From assembly GCA_964017195.1 (NCBI GenBank), contig OZ024898.1, forward strand, positions 17,724,475 to 17,788,474: a DNA stretch of 64,000 nt. The letters run 5' to 3'. Positions 1-13,400 of the stretch are shown piece after piece. The DNA comes from Siderastrea radians (taxonomy: Eukaryota > Cnidaria > Anthozoa > Scleractinia > Rhizangiidae). The position numbers were made by a program, and so were the translations under genes. Below the pieces are notes generated by a model. That model ran no database searches and had not been told where the DNA came from. It worked only from the letters and a program-made list of their open reading frames with translations. The first letter of the stretch is position 1. Every line of letters starts with the position of its first letter.

Positions 1-150
1 GCAGTATGTCGCACCTGGGTGGAGAGAGAGAGTGTGGGGCAAAGTTTCTTGTCTAAGGAAACAACACAATGGCAGGGACTGGGCCTCAAACCACCGACCT
101 TCAGATCTGAAGTCTAATGTATTAACCACGACATCAACATGCCCCCACCC
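1..150 (-). repeat. tRNA-derived SINE, cut by the window edge
   Basis: Read on the minus strand, a tRNA-like head (B-box-like GGTTTGAGGCC; anticodon-loop position reading TCA) is followed by a body that also occurs at about 31848-31995 on the plus strand (GTTGTTTCCTTAGACAAG, then CTCTCTCCACCCAGGTG). The head-plus-body layout is that of a tRNA-derived SINE. The acceptor stem is poorly paired, so it is not a functional tRNA. The tail lies outside the window. Confidence 0.6.
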
Positions 151-644
151 TTGTTCTTCTGTGAATACACTGTATTAAGTCAATTTTCTTCCAAGACATG
201 GGGTTAGAGTAGTAGCACTGCAAATTGTCCCATATTTATCTCTGCATCAAACAGTTTGCCAGTTCCTGATATTTATTTACTTGCTGATACTTTATATACA
301 GTGTAGCACATCAAAATTAAAAGAGACACAAAAAATAAACTTCTATCAGATTTAGAATCTTGCCTAAGGACACAAACAATGCAAAATACCTAAGAATTTT
401 GAAAGTCTGGCAAAGCCTACCAGAATTAACAACGTTAATTTAAGGATGTTATTAGTAATTCCTGGCCTGAAAGTACGTGTAACAATCCTCCCAAAGGTAA
501 TGCCCCCACCCCCAAAACAAAATACATATATATGGACATAATGAATTCGATTTGTTATGACGTGTTAAAGGTTAATTAAAAACTAGTAAATTAAAAACGT
601 ATTTCAATCAACACTGCTGTGGTTTATTTCCAAACATTTTTTTT

Positions 645-765
645 ATTCCACCAATATAAGCCCCCCCCCCCCCCCCCCGGAGATAAGCCCATCCATTTAT
701 AAGCCCACCAAAAACCCCTTACGAAGTTGTATAAGCCCAGGGCTTATAAGCGGCAGTTTACGGTA
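645..765. repeat. TATAAGCCC-type repeat with poly(C) tract
   Basis: Several copies of ATAAGCCC/TATAAGCCC surround a C run at 661-678, ending near GGCTTATAAGCGGC. It looks like the end of a TIR element with sub-terminal short repeats. Similar AATAAGCGCCCC units occur at 53060-53200 and 53410-53440. Confidence 0.4.
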
Positions 766-814
766 TAGTGTTTCAATGTAAAATGCAAACAAAAAACATC
801 AAGTGAAACCAGCC

Positions 815-1335
815 TGTACAATCTCTGTTACTATCAAAATCACTAGTCAAAGAGTGGTAAAAATGCCGTTGGGAATTTGAACTGGCGGCAGCTAAATTCT
901 TATCACGTGGTTTCAAAGAAAATGTCTCGTGATCGCAATGAGAAGCACCACGTGAGGTAAAGCTCTGCACCATCTGCTTCCATTCCTTCGGAGTCGCTTC
1001 CATCGTTTCTAACGAAAAACGACTAAAACATGGATCTGGATTTCCAACTGAAAGTGCATTTCAATGCTAGTGGAATTCGAGTTCAGACGGTACAAAAACG
1101 TTTTCTTGACCGAAGTTTTCTTACAAAAGCAAAGTTAATGACTGACTTTCCAAAAGAGGTTTCCGATCGGTGGGTCTGACAACACGAATCACATGACAAT
1201 TCTTTTAGACCATGCGACCAAATTTTTTTAAAGCCATCTGATGTGATAAGAATTTAGCCGCCGCCAAATCAAATTCCCAACGGCCGTTTTACCACTCTAG
1301 TTATTTTGATAGTATTCTCTCTAATCAATTATCTT
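815..1335. mobile_element. Foldback MITE with about 80-bp inverted arms
   Basis: The arm at about 823-905 (TTGGGAATTTGAACTGGCGG, then CTAAATTCTTATCACG) recurs as its reverse complement at about 1238-1322. About 330 bp lie between the arms. There is no coding potential. It lies just downstream (in gene direction) of unc45 exon 7. Confidence 0.7.
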
Positions 1336-1412
1336 AAACAAGCTGTACTCTTGACTACAAAAAAAAATTGCACAGTCATTAAACTGACTGTACAATTTTT
1401 TTTTCTGCTCAC

Positions 1413-4400
1413 CTCCTCTGAATATTCTTCGTGCACCTGGCTCATCATTGGCCAAAATAACAAGATTCTTTAAAGCCTTAAAAAATTACAGAACCTCATC
1501 AGCATTTTGACCACTGACATGTACTGTATCTAGTACATGTAACATAAAGATTTTCACATCTAAACTTTAGTCACCATTTCTACTTTAGCCTGTCAGCCAC
1601 CTCCAAATGTTTTGTAGTTCATACGTTAATATGTAGCTAAAGCCAGGTTCTCTTCCATGCTTCCAGAGTCCAATGTAAAGTAACACACCATTATTTGATT
1701 GTAGACTGCAAAATAATTGGCTGCTAGCACATACCAGCCTATTCCATTTGAATCAAAATACAAGATAGTTGTCTAATGAATGTGCTAATAATGCATTGAA
1801 CAAGACAGTTTAGGAGACTATCTTCAGATCCTCTGATCTGATGGCTGAATTATCATTGGGAATCTTTGGAATCTGGGAAAATAACACAAATTTGACTTTA
1901 ATGGTACATCTAAAAGTGCATCAAAATTGGTCTGAATAAACTGACTTTCTACAACTAATTTGGCATGACATTAAAAGGATTCAAATCAATGGCTTTAAAA
2001 CCTAACATTATACCTGTGCTCGCTTTTCTTCGTTGTCTTCATTGCTAAACAGTGATGTGAACATCTCATCTACAAGTCCATCAGTAGTGCGGCATCTCTC
2101 AGTCTACAAATACAGTGTATACATTTTCACTTTAACATGACTCATGCACTGTTTATTATTATCCTGCCATCAGGACGGGGTCTAGTGATACCCATTTTTT
2201 TCTTGCGTGTTCTCCTGGTCACTAGCCCCAGACTCCCAGTTTTTGTTTCCGCTACACCACTAATGGGCTTGTATCTTGAGTGACCGTAATATATTTTGCA
2301 CCCTAAGGGGAGGGAGAACAACGGCAGAGTATAATGCCCCTAGGGCTTTTCTTGTTAGTAAAGTAAACTCACTTTTTGTTTCAACAAAGCTAAAACAATC
2401 AAATATTTGGATGTTAATTGTGCAGTTGCAAGTGAGCAGCTTGCCTTATATACATATGTACTTCACTGTAAGTTGCCTTTTTACTGTGAGCTGTGATAGA
2501 GATCCAGCTGTACATGTGCCAGTACTCAAACAGAGTTATCGTGAACTTCTCACAATTAATTTGAAATGTTCACAATCTATCTTGAATCAAGCACATTTCT
2601 CGTAGACAGTTGTTAAACAGTACGTTGGCTAGTTACAACAGTGCATGGTCAGAGACGACATGGACTTAAGCATGATACATGTATTTACATTGTAACACAG
2701 GCCAAACACAGTTTTCTAATGTACCTATGCGTTATTCGTCGTTATTTTCAAACCACTGGCAGTTAAACGGGTGGCCAAAATTAGCAAGATGCAAGTTGAA
2801 CTGCAAGATTATATTTTGATATGTTTTATTACCCCGCCGTCAGGACGGGGTCTAGTAATACCCATTTTTTTCATTATTTTCCTTTTTTTTCTTGGTCACT
2901 TGCCCCAGACTCCCGGTTTTCGCTCGGCCAGACAAATACTCGCCGTGTCTTTCGCTACACGGGCTAGGAATTGTATCTTGAGTGACCTTAATATGTTTTA
3001 CACCCCGAGGGGAGGGAGAACAACGGCGGGGTCTAATGCCCCTGGGGCTTTTCTTGTTGGACTAGGTACCATTGCCATGACAACACAGCTGGTAATAAAC
3101 CAGCATTAAATAATGGGTTTCAATCATTTATTTTCACAAAATTCAGTTGTTAGACTTTTTCCGTCATTTGTGCCTAGAAAACTAAAAAAAAATACTGACC
3201 TATTGACGCTGGTCCCGTGAAATTATTTTTGACAGAGAGATCTCCTGTTATTTTGTGTTTTGCATTTTAATGTTTTCTGAACATGTCATCTGTCAGAGTT
3301 CACTTTTTGTCTGCAGGCGAGTTACGCATGTTCTGAACTACTTTGTACCTCTACCAAATTTCATGAACTTCTAACAAGCGGTCCAGTAGAAACCAGTGCA
3401 TTTCCACTAAACTGTACAGTCACAATTTTCTGGTTAATTGCTCATTTGACAGTTCTCGATCTTTTTCGATCCATACAAACAATCCCAGAAAGGCAGGGTA
3501 TTTTCCAATAGTATTACCTTGAATACATTGAAAACCAAGAGAACGTTTTTCACACATAACAAACGGTTTGATTGTTAAGACAGAAAAAACACGTGCACAA
3601 TCTTCACTGAACAAAATAAAATGATCGCTGTACAGGCGCTATCAGCAGTACAAATCGTAGAGTGTGCGCAAACTGTGTTCAGACACCTTAAAGTCCTGCA
3701 TCTTAAACAATAAATTAAACCATTCTCAAACTCTGCAAACCTTACAAGTGCCGAAGGGCAGCTGAATTCCATAATTATGTTTACTAAGTTGCATGTGGAA
3801 GAGGCAGGATTGTTCCATCAACTTATTACACAATATAAAGTTTCATATTTTATACCTTAGCTTGAAGCTGGGAGCCAAGCCTTTTAAGAGCCTCTTGAAC
3901 TGCAGTGTTCTACAAAGTTTGAGCCAGGAAATATATTAAAATCAAATAATTTGTAATTACACCTTGTAAAACAAATGGAGGATTAAAAATGTACAGTCAT
4001 GTAGATCAAAATCAAAGGCTCCTATGAGCCACTCGTGAATGCAAATATGAAATAAGTCCTTGCTTGTAATCAGGCACATTTTTAACCCTTTCTCTCCCAG
4101 AGTCAGTAATATGGAGACACCTACAGTGCTTCTCACTTTTGAGTCTGTGGATGAAGTCCTATGGTGTGACCATTCAAATGAAACCTCTTCAGCAGCACTT
4201 TCACACGGTACTGTAGTTATATCGATTGATCAGAAGTATTTTACAAAATGAAATTTGAAATTTGTCTTAGGCACTCTTGGGAGTAAAAGGGTTAACGAAA
4301 GGTTTCACCTGCACGCTCTTCATGGTCTGCACAGTCTGCGGTCTTTGTTTTAACATGATCACAAATAACAGAGGTTATAGAATTTGGACTCATTAGTACT

Positions 4401-7400
4401 CAGTTAACCGACTGTTATAGAGCAAATCAACATTTGAAAACATCATTTTGCAGTAACCGTGCTCCCATGTTAGTGGCCTTTAAGTCCACGGTTCAGTTTT
4501 GAATGAATTTAAGTTGTGTCTTGGAAGGAATCCATAAATGCCAAATAATTAACACTGTTCATCGCTTATTTTAACATCTTCATGTCCACTTTTTGGTGAG
4601 AGACTCAGTTTGTCCATCTTTCAAATATTTTAGGAATGTGTTCTGCCTAGCTATATACATAAAGCGTTCCTTGGTAGTTACGTCCGGAACTGTATTCAAA
4701 CCTGAAGGAAAGAAACAAGGTTGACTCACTGAGCATGCATTAATCAGTCTAATTTGATATAGAAGAGCACATTCACAAGTAAAAAATTAAAGAAACAATG
4801 AAATTATATCCCACAATTTTTAGCATGGGCAAAAGAGTGCCTGAAAAATGACCGGGAGAGGAGTGGGTTTAGCAACCCCTTCCCAGTGCTCCTGTTCCAG
4901 CTCATTCTATTGCCAGCTTCCCCTCCCACAATGAGTGCTCAAATTTTAGTCAGAGTTCCGTGTAGAACAGGCTGACAATTTACTTTTTTACCTGGCCAAC
5001 TGGAAATAGGTTTTAATTAGCAGTAAATTTTTGAATATAATTATTAAATACACATTTTTTTAATTTTCTATTATAAGTTAGATGGTAAGACTCAGTTCTG
5101 CAACAAGAGCTTGTTGGCTTTGTTTCACCAGTTTCAGAACTTTGAGCCCCTTGGATTTTGTCACATGCAGCTGTATGGTCAGGAATTGTGTGTGTAAATA
5201 CAATGTATGCCTATGCAGTGTACTCAGTAGACTTGCGGAATACCTTGGGTTCAATCTGGAGCAGTGTCCGGGCATCTCTGAATGCTCCCTCCAACTTCCC
5301 AAGTTTCTCTTGTGCCTGACATCTTCTGAACAATGCTTTTGGATCATTTGGTAACAACTTTAATGCTACCAAAAAACAAAATGCATAGCATTGTTTCCTA
5401 AATGATTAGCTTGTGATAACATAAAACTTCAGAAAACTTTAGGGAAAAAGAACATAATTATCAACCTCTGGTGATAGACACAGGACACTTCCAAAGAAGA
5501 TAGCCATTACAATGTATTGATTACAAGCGGTATGACATCTACATTTCAAATCTAGCTTTATTTCCTGGCAAAAATTGCAACAAATTCCCATACCAGGGTC
5601 TACCTGCACATCAGTGTTGTCAGAAGCATTGTCAATTATGTGACTATTACAGCCCTCCTACATGTAGAAACATGACAGTCACTGTATTGCTTAGCCTGAA
5701 GCAATTTGAAACAATATCATCTTTTGTCTACAGCTGTATAACATCTCAATTTTCATTTTAAACTAAACATTGATAAGTAGCGCACATTAACTGAAAGAGA
5801 ATTTTTCTCAATTTCAGTTAATAAAAACTAAACAGCTAGTTGTGCACGGACTGAGCTACATGCACACTGTAAGGCCAGCCTGGATTGACCCTTAGTCACT
5901 GTACAAAGACCTTGAGCCAAATACCTTCCTGTTGAGCCCCTTTTCACAGTTAACAAGAAAACCTGTGGTTTATCAAAGATGGCCCTTACAAGCTGGAGTT
6001 AACATGTGAGCTTCTAGAATTAAACCTCTGATTCTCCCACAGCCCTCATATTCTCAGTGTTAAAATGCCATGCATTTTATAAAATTGCATTACCTCTACA
6101 GTATTGTACATAAGTAATGCAAACAAATTTTGCTGAAATTTGTGCTTTGCAGACCTACTACAAACATCCCAGCCACTGAGATAATTGCCAAGGTTGAGTC
6201 AGCAGTAAGATCACTCGACGCAGAATGAGCAGACATTGTAAGGAGAGCTGTTAACACTATCCTTCAACAGGCAGAACCACTGAAGCCCAACATCACAAAG
6301 GAAGAGCGAGACGCCGTTAAAAGCCTTAAAGAGGACAACACTATCATGATCCCTCCGGCGGATAAAGGTCGTGCTAGCGTAGTTCTGGATACTGACACAT
6401 ACCACACCAAGATGTCAGCCCTGATTGAGACCGGACTGGACCAGCCCCTCAACAAAGACCCGACAGACCGTCTGACCTGAAAACTCTCCGAGAAGCTGCT
6501 TTCCTTAAAGAGAAACGGGCGCATATCAGAGGCTGTTTACAGCAATTAAGATCAGACCGTGACACAAGCAACCACCTAGGATCTATGGTTTACCTAAGAT
6601 CCACAAGCCAACATACTGTTAAGGCCTATTGCGTCCTGCATAAACAACTTTGTATATGACTTATCTGCTTTCTTGACTAACATCTTATCTCCCTTAACAG
6701 GCAACTCAGATTTCACGTTGACCAACTCAGCTCACTTCGCATCCATCATCAGCACTGAGAAGATTCAAGACCACCAGATCATGGTGTCCTTTGACATAGA
6801 GTCACTATTCACCAACGTTCCAATCGAAGGTGCCGTACAAGTTGCACGACGAAAGTTGGAGAGCGACCCCAGCCTTGCAGACCGCACGACGCTAACACCT
6901 ACTGAGATTGACTGACCTCTTGGATTTCATATTAAGATCTACATACTTTCAGTATAACAGATCGATTTACGAACAAAAAGAAGGCGCAGCCATGGGGAGC
7001 CTGGTTTCCACGGTTATTGCTAACCTCTACATGGAGGCTTTTGAAGAACAAGCAATAGAGTCCGCACCCTACAAGCCCAAGATCTGGAAGCACTACATTG
7101 ACGACACCTTCACCATCCTTGATCGCGGTAATGTTGACAGCTTCTTACACCATCTCAACAGTCAGCAACCCACCATCCGGTTTACCATGGAAACTGAGAA
7201 AGAGAGTAAGATTGCCTTTCTTGACACGTCAGTTTCTAGAGAACCGGACAGCCGCCTTACCACCAGCGTCTACAGAAAACCAACTCACACTGATCAGAAC
7301 TTGGCATATGATTCTCACCACCCCCAATCAGTAAAACGCGGTATTGTTAAGTGTCTGTACGGCCGGGCTATAAAGCGCCTCGTGACCAAACCATCAGTCA

Positions 7401-10400
7401 TCTCTGAGGAAAAGAAACATCTGTCATCTGTCCTTGTTTCTAACGGTTATCCCTCCTCCTTCGTGCAGAAGCTCACCAGGACAAGAAAAGCAGTTTCCAG
7501 GGTAGAGCCTGAGACAGAGTTTAAGTCCACCGCAGTTTTGCCGTATATCAAAGGAGTACATGTATCAGAACCTCTTCACCGCTGCCTACAACAACAAGGT
7601 ATTCGCGCCGTCTTCAAGTCCGACACGACACTTAGGTCACATTTAGTCGACCAAAGGACACCATCGATCCGGCTAAACAAGACAGCGTAGTCTACAGGAT
7701 TCCCTGTGAATGTGGAAAAGTCTAACATACATCAATTGGTGAAACAGGAAGATCTATGCAGGAGAGGATCAAAGAGCATGACAGGGATATACGACTCACC
7801 CGTACCCAGACCTCCGCCATTTCTGAGCACGCAATAAGACCAGCCACCACCCGCTTTGGAACGAGGTAAGGTTTATTGATCGAGACTTACACTGGTATGC
7901 CTGAAGGGTCAAGGAAGCTATCCACATAAGACTTCACCCTGATAACATCAATAGGGACAACGGAATTGAAATTCCTGAAGCGTGGATACCAACGATCAAG
8001 AAACACAGCAGGAGACCGGTACATCAGCGAACCGCCGGGGGAACAACTGCAAATCGGACCTCTAGGGAAACAACTTCACAGCGGAACAATGAGGATTGAA
8101 ACACACCAATCACAGCCGACCATCATGATTCATATGGCGACATGCAACCAGTCGACCTCATCGCCTGATGAAGACTAGCAGTAAGCAGTCGAAACGTCGC
8201 GATCTACAACTCAAGTGACCACATCCTGAGACAAACGATATACATTTTGTTATTTAATTTGTGCTTTATTCTCGCAAAATATCACAGAAATTTCGCTTAC
8301 ATTTTCCATTACCTTAAAGCGATATTTCAGCGAAATGGCCACGATATTTCACCATGTCAAAATTTCGGTGAAATATTCGTGACAATTAACCGAGTAAAAC
8401 AAAACCATTGACGAAAGTTCACCGTGGTGAGAACCTTGGCAAAATTTCATGCAAACAGGGCGCAAAGAAACATATGGTAAAGAAACAAACAATCGAAGTG
8501 TGGCGACAATGGCACAAACCGAACAACAAAGCACATGTCCAGTCTAACACTTTGACTTCATAAAAGAACTACATTTTGGCAAACTGAGGAAACGCTTTGG
8601 CAAGCAAGGTGGATTTAAAATTGCAAATTAAAAAATGTTGCTCATTATCAGCACTGCATGACAATGTCACGTTGTTGGAAAGTTTACAACTCCACTTTTC
8701 CCGAACAGACTGAAACAATGTTGGTCTCCATGGTAAGCTCAGGACTCATAGTACTTAGCAAGTAAGGCATGGTATTGGGTGATTCCAGAAAATATCCATA
8801 CCCTACCATGGGCGGCATCCTCATCTAGACCCCCCTTGCCTTAGGAAATTCCAGAATGCTAAAACCCCCCTTGCCCTCGGCTTAGCAGTCATTCCAACGC
8901 TTGGTCCAATGTTTAAACGTGTGTCTATAATTTTTGGTGTCGAGGGCTGCCATGAATAATTTGCGTGCCGAATTCGACGTAAGATTTTAACAACAAAGCT
9001 AAAATTTTCAGAATTGAAATTGGAAATTCATAATTGCGTTTGCCAGACTCAAACCTGCCATCAAAAGCGAAACTGTTGAATGCATCCTATTCTAAAAATC
9101 GAAGGTTATGACGTTAGGAAAAGAATTAGAGTAAAATGCAAGCTTTTTCCCTGCAATTATTTTTAGTTCACAGTGAACGCAATTTGCATACTGTACTGCG
9201 GCCTCAAATAAATTGCGCGAGAACAAATCAAACTTTTTCCCCGCACTTTATCCTTCGATTAAAATTAAAATAGTAAATGAAACTCACATTGAAATTCAAA
9301 GTCAATGACAACTTTAAAAGAATTTGTACAAAATAGTGAATGTAGTCTGATCAAAAGCGCATCAAATTTGCATAACGCGTGAACTCTGACCTTTTCAATG
9401 AACATCGCATGGTACGTAACGCAACAATTTCACATGTGTCTCGGTGATATCTGCTTTAATATAGGGGCTGAAAACCCTTTGCCGGGATCTACAGTATTGT
9501 ATTCGAGCAAAACAATCGAAGAAAAGCCTACGATCGCTTACTTTTGTGACCGATCTACTGGCAAGTGAACAGCTTTCAGTCATCATGTTAGCATAAACAT
9601 TTTATTGACCATGACCATTGAAATGTGTCTCCGGCATGTTGATTGAGTTGAACGTGTCTCGGGTTTGCGAGTGAATCATCGTCCTTAGATAAGTCGTTTT
9701 TGACGCGTATTTCTTGAAGAGACTTAAGTACACCAAACTGGAAGTTACTCTCCTGAAAATCCCCCCATGCCTTCGGAATTCCAGTCCAATGAACCCCCCC
9801 ATGTCCTCGGAATTCCAGTCGTCGTAACCCCCCCTCCCCTTCGGAATTCCGAGATGCCTCCCGTGGTATGGGTATGGATATTTTCTGGAACCACCCATTA
9901 CACGGCAAGCAAATTTTACTCTATACCAATTTTCATCTAGTGCAAGCCAATTTTAGATTTCTGCAGGCAAATTTTTGTTGAGTGCAACAAACTTTCAGCT
10001 CTTGAAAACAAACTTTAATCTTGGGCAAATCAAAGTTCACGTGATATTTCATTCAGAACTGCGAACTTCCGCAACACTTTGTCGCCAGGCATGCAAAATT
10101 TTGCCAAATCTTAAACACAAGAAAACAGAAAAATTCACAAAATTTCGCCAATATTTCGCTTGAAACAAAGGTTCGCCATTTTTGTTTCGCCAATTTCGGC
10201 GAATTTTGTTTGCACTACTTTGCACAATGCTGTCAGTGTCACCTCCTCCATTTTAGTGGTACTTGTGGAAAGGTGATCCCCAACTAACTTGGTTGAAGTG
10301 TAAGCTTGTTTTCAGCACTACATATTTTGATGCGACAAAATTAACCCAGTGTCGATTCTAGCATTTTTGTTCCCTCTTTATATGAGCTACGATGTAGATT

Positions 10401-13400
10401 TCAAATACATGGATTGAAATAATTAGTCTGAGTTAAAAACAGACTTTTCTTAACCAAATCAGAAGTTTCTAGAAAACAGAAGCTACACATGTAGTCACAC
10501 TGGTCACATCGGATCACGCCAAATATTTCTCTTTATCTCCAATGACCTGGAAAAACCTACTACAACAAAATTCCTTCCATTTTATCATTAACATACCAAT
10601 CAATCGTCAATTGCATAAACCATCCCGTGTCCCCAAGAATACCACAGTCAAAATATCTCCCTCTTCATCCCTACCCATGCCCCTAAATCCATTAGCATAC
10701 CAATCAATCATCTGTGACCTTGAACAACCTACGACAACAAAAGGAATTTCAATCCTTATTCCTATAAGACAGCACTGACTACTCTACAAGGTGTCTTAAT
10801 AAGTACTAGTAGGTTCAACTCATATAAGAGGTATTTAATTAACTTAAAATTAACTTGGCAATGTTACATTCTTACATTCTGTTGCATCATCTGCAGCCTT
10901 GTCATACTTTTCCTACAAGAGTAAAATAAAAATATGACACGGTTACAGCTACAACAACCATGACTATGTACACACATACATATACTTTTTACCCAGAAAA
11001 AACACGACGACTGGTCATCATCTGTGACTGCCTGAAAAGATCTGACTGGTCCCTGTCATCCCTGTCAGTTACACAGTATATCAGACAGTAGTTTGCTCCC
11101 AACAAATCTTATTTAATAAGCTTATAAATAAGAACATATTTTACATTCCAAAAATGCTCTACATGTGCCTTACAAAGTGAATATTTCTACAAATTCTCTA
11201 CGTTGTGGTTTTCAAACTGGTACCAATGGTAGAGCAAGACCATGTGATATCTAACCAATGATGATTTTCAGCATTTTGATTGTGGCATCCATTAATAAAT
11301 TAAATAGCACATCTGACAATGCATCTTGTTCAAGAGTTTTACACTGATCATAAGCGTGGACACATGTCTAGTGCATTTATTTACAGGTTGTGTGGTATTC
11401 CTGCAAAAGGAAAAATGGTGTTTCAACAGCTCGTAATATTATTTTGTTCTTTACTACACATAAATTATATCTGTACTTTACCTTAACCCATTAACTCCCA
11501 AGCTTTTTCAGAAAAAAACACCATTTTAAGCAATGATGCTGTAATTTGGCTCCTGTCCACTCAAATGCCAGTCCAAACGTCTGTAACTTCCTCTGCAGCA
11601 TGGAAACTAACCTTTTCTTCTATTTCCGAAGTTGTTTGGCAAATTTGGTTTCTGGCAATTTTTGAAGGAGAAAAAAAATGTACCAGGTTGTCTTTCCAGG
11701 TTTTAGTGCTCTGAGTCCCATTTTTTTTTGTTCTCAATTCGATTTTTTTAGTTTATTGGCACTTGATAGCCTTTCAGTGGACTAGAAAACAATTCACCTA
11801 AACTTTCAGGAGAGAAGAATTTCAAAATAATTTTCAACTAGAAGCATCAACCTGTGCCAAGGCCATTTTGCATCAATTTCACAGGGAAAGTTTTTTCCTT
11901 TTTCTTTGCGTAACTCTGGACAGGTCTTTTTTAAGTGAGCGCTTCAGTTAAGGCACTTTTTGTTAGAAGTGTGCCTGGTGCATCAATTGGTTATCAAAAA
12001 ATCAGCTGTCACTCAAAGTGTCACAAACTGAACAAGAAAAGCCCCAGGGGCATTAGACCCCGCCATTGTTGTCCCTCCCCTAGGGGTGTAAAATATGTTA
12101 CGGTCATTCAAGACACAAGCCCTAGGCTGTGTAGCAAGAGAGACGACCAGTATTTGTTTGACCGAGCGAAAACTGGAGGTCTGGGGTATGTGACCATGAA
12201 AGAAAAATTAAAAAAACGGCTATTACTAGACCCCGTCCTGACAGCACAGTAAAAAACCCCAGGGGCATTTACCTCGGTAGAACAATATCAGTAAAGGACC
12301 GCAAACGAAAATGCTGCACGTGTACGTAGGATCTAGTAAACCAGACCTAATCAGCCAAAGAAATACTCAAATGACAAACATAGCAGCAAGGCTGATCTGA
12401 CTACGTAGAAAGATTTGACTCTGCAAGACATCAACACGTCTTGTTGATGTCGTGTTGGTGTCGTGTTGATGTCTTGCAGAGTCAAATCTTTCTATGTAGT
12501 CAGAACAGCCTTGCTGCTACATTCGGCATTTACCCGGCTGTTGTTCTCTCTACTACGGCCACGTAAGATACAAGCCGAAGTAGTGTAAATTTTAAGAGTT
12601 GGTGATTTATCGTATCTTTTCGTGTTTGGGATGATGATATAAATCAAGACATGACCTGCCTAATCACCCTGTTTTAGCGTGCGTGACGAAGAGCGTGATG
12701 GAATATTTTGATCATAGCGTGACTCAGCCTGGCATCATAGCTCAGTTGGTAGAGCGACGGTGTTCTAATCCGGAGGTCGTGGGTTCAAATCCCGCCGGGG
12801 TCAAAGATTTTTCTTTTATCTTGGTTCTCATTTCTAATTTCTTCTTTTAAGGCCTGTGGCCGGGGGGGGATTATGGAGGGCAGTATTGCTCACTTCTTGG
12901 CACACATACATACACTTTACTTCATAATTACTAAGTTCATAGCGATTGCGAGTTCATGCCAGCTTTCAAACTTGAGCTCGCTAGTACATTCGTCCTTGCT
13001 CTTGTCGAAGAAAAGTTAACTCCATGGAATTCCTTGTACTTTTCTACACAACTTTCCCTAACGATTTTGGTGAAGCAAAGCAAAACTGCCAAAAAATGCT
13101 TCCATTTCACTGTTGAATTATTCAACTTGGTGAAAGCAAGGGACTTCCCTGAATCGGCTTCTGTGTTTCAGTGATGTAATGTTTACATGCCAGGGCAAGT
13201 TAGGCGAATTCATGCCAGCTTCAAAGCTCGCTAGCACCTTCGTTCTTGCTTTCACCGAAGGGGCTTTTATGCCATTAAATCACCAGGAATTTTCTACACC
13301 ATGCCAACTTTCATGAAAATTTTGGCGAGTAAACGCTAAATGAACGAAGATTACCTGCAAGTATTGTTTTGACCGAGTGGAGGTCTGGGGCAAGTGACCA

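Noticed and set aside
1350..1400. Intrinsic terminator-like hairpin with A/T tracts
   Set aside because: It is a eukaryotic intron; the inverted A/T-flanked sequence is a small local repeat with no terminator role.
2771..3109. 112-aa open frame over a repeat copy, with similar frames in other copies
   Set aside because: The frame similarity follows from the repeat DNA itself; there is no splice or start context and the copies are shifted or broken.
8240..10240. Larger element around 8776-9897, suggested by GCGAAAT-rich flanks at both sides
   Set aside because: The flanking motifs are similar in composition but I could not align them as inverted repeats.
12731..12803. Functional tRNA-Arg(TCT) gene
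   Set aside because: Acceptor and anticodon stems carry several mismatches and it sits inside a repeat, so it is kept only as a tRNA-like block.
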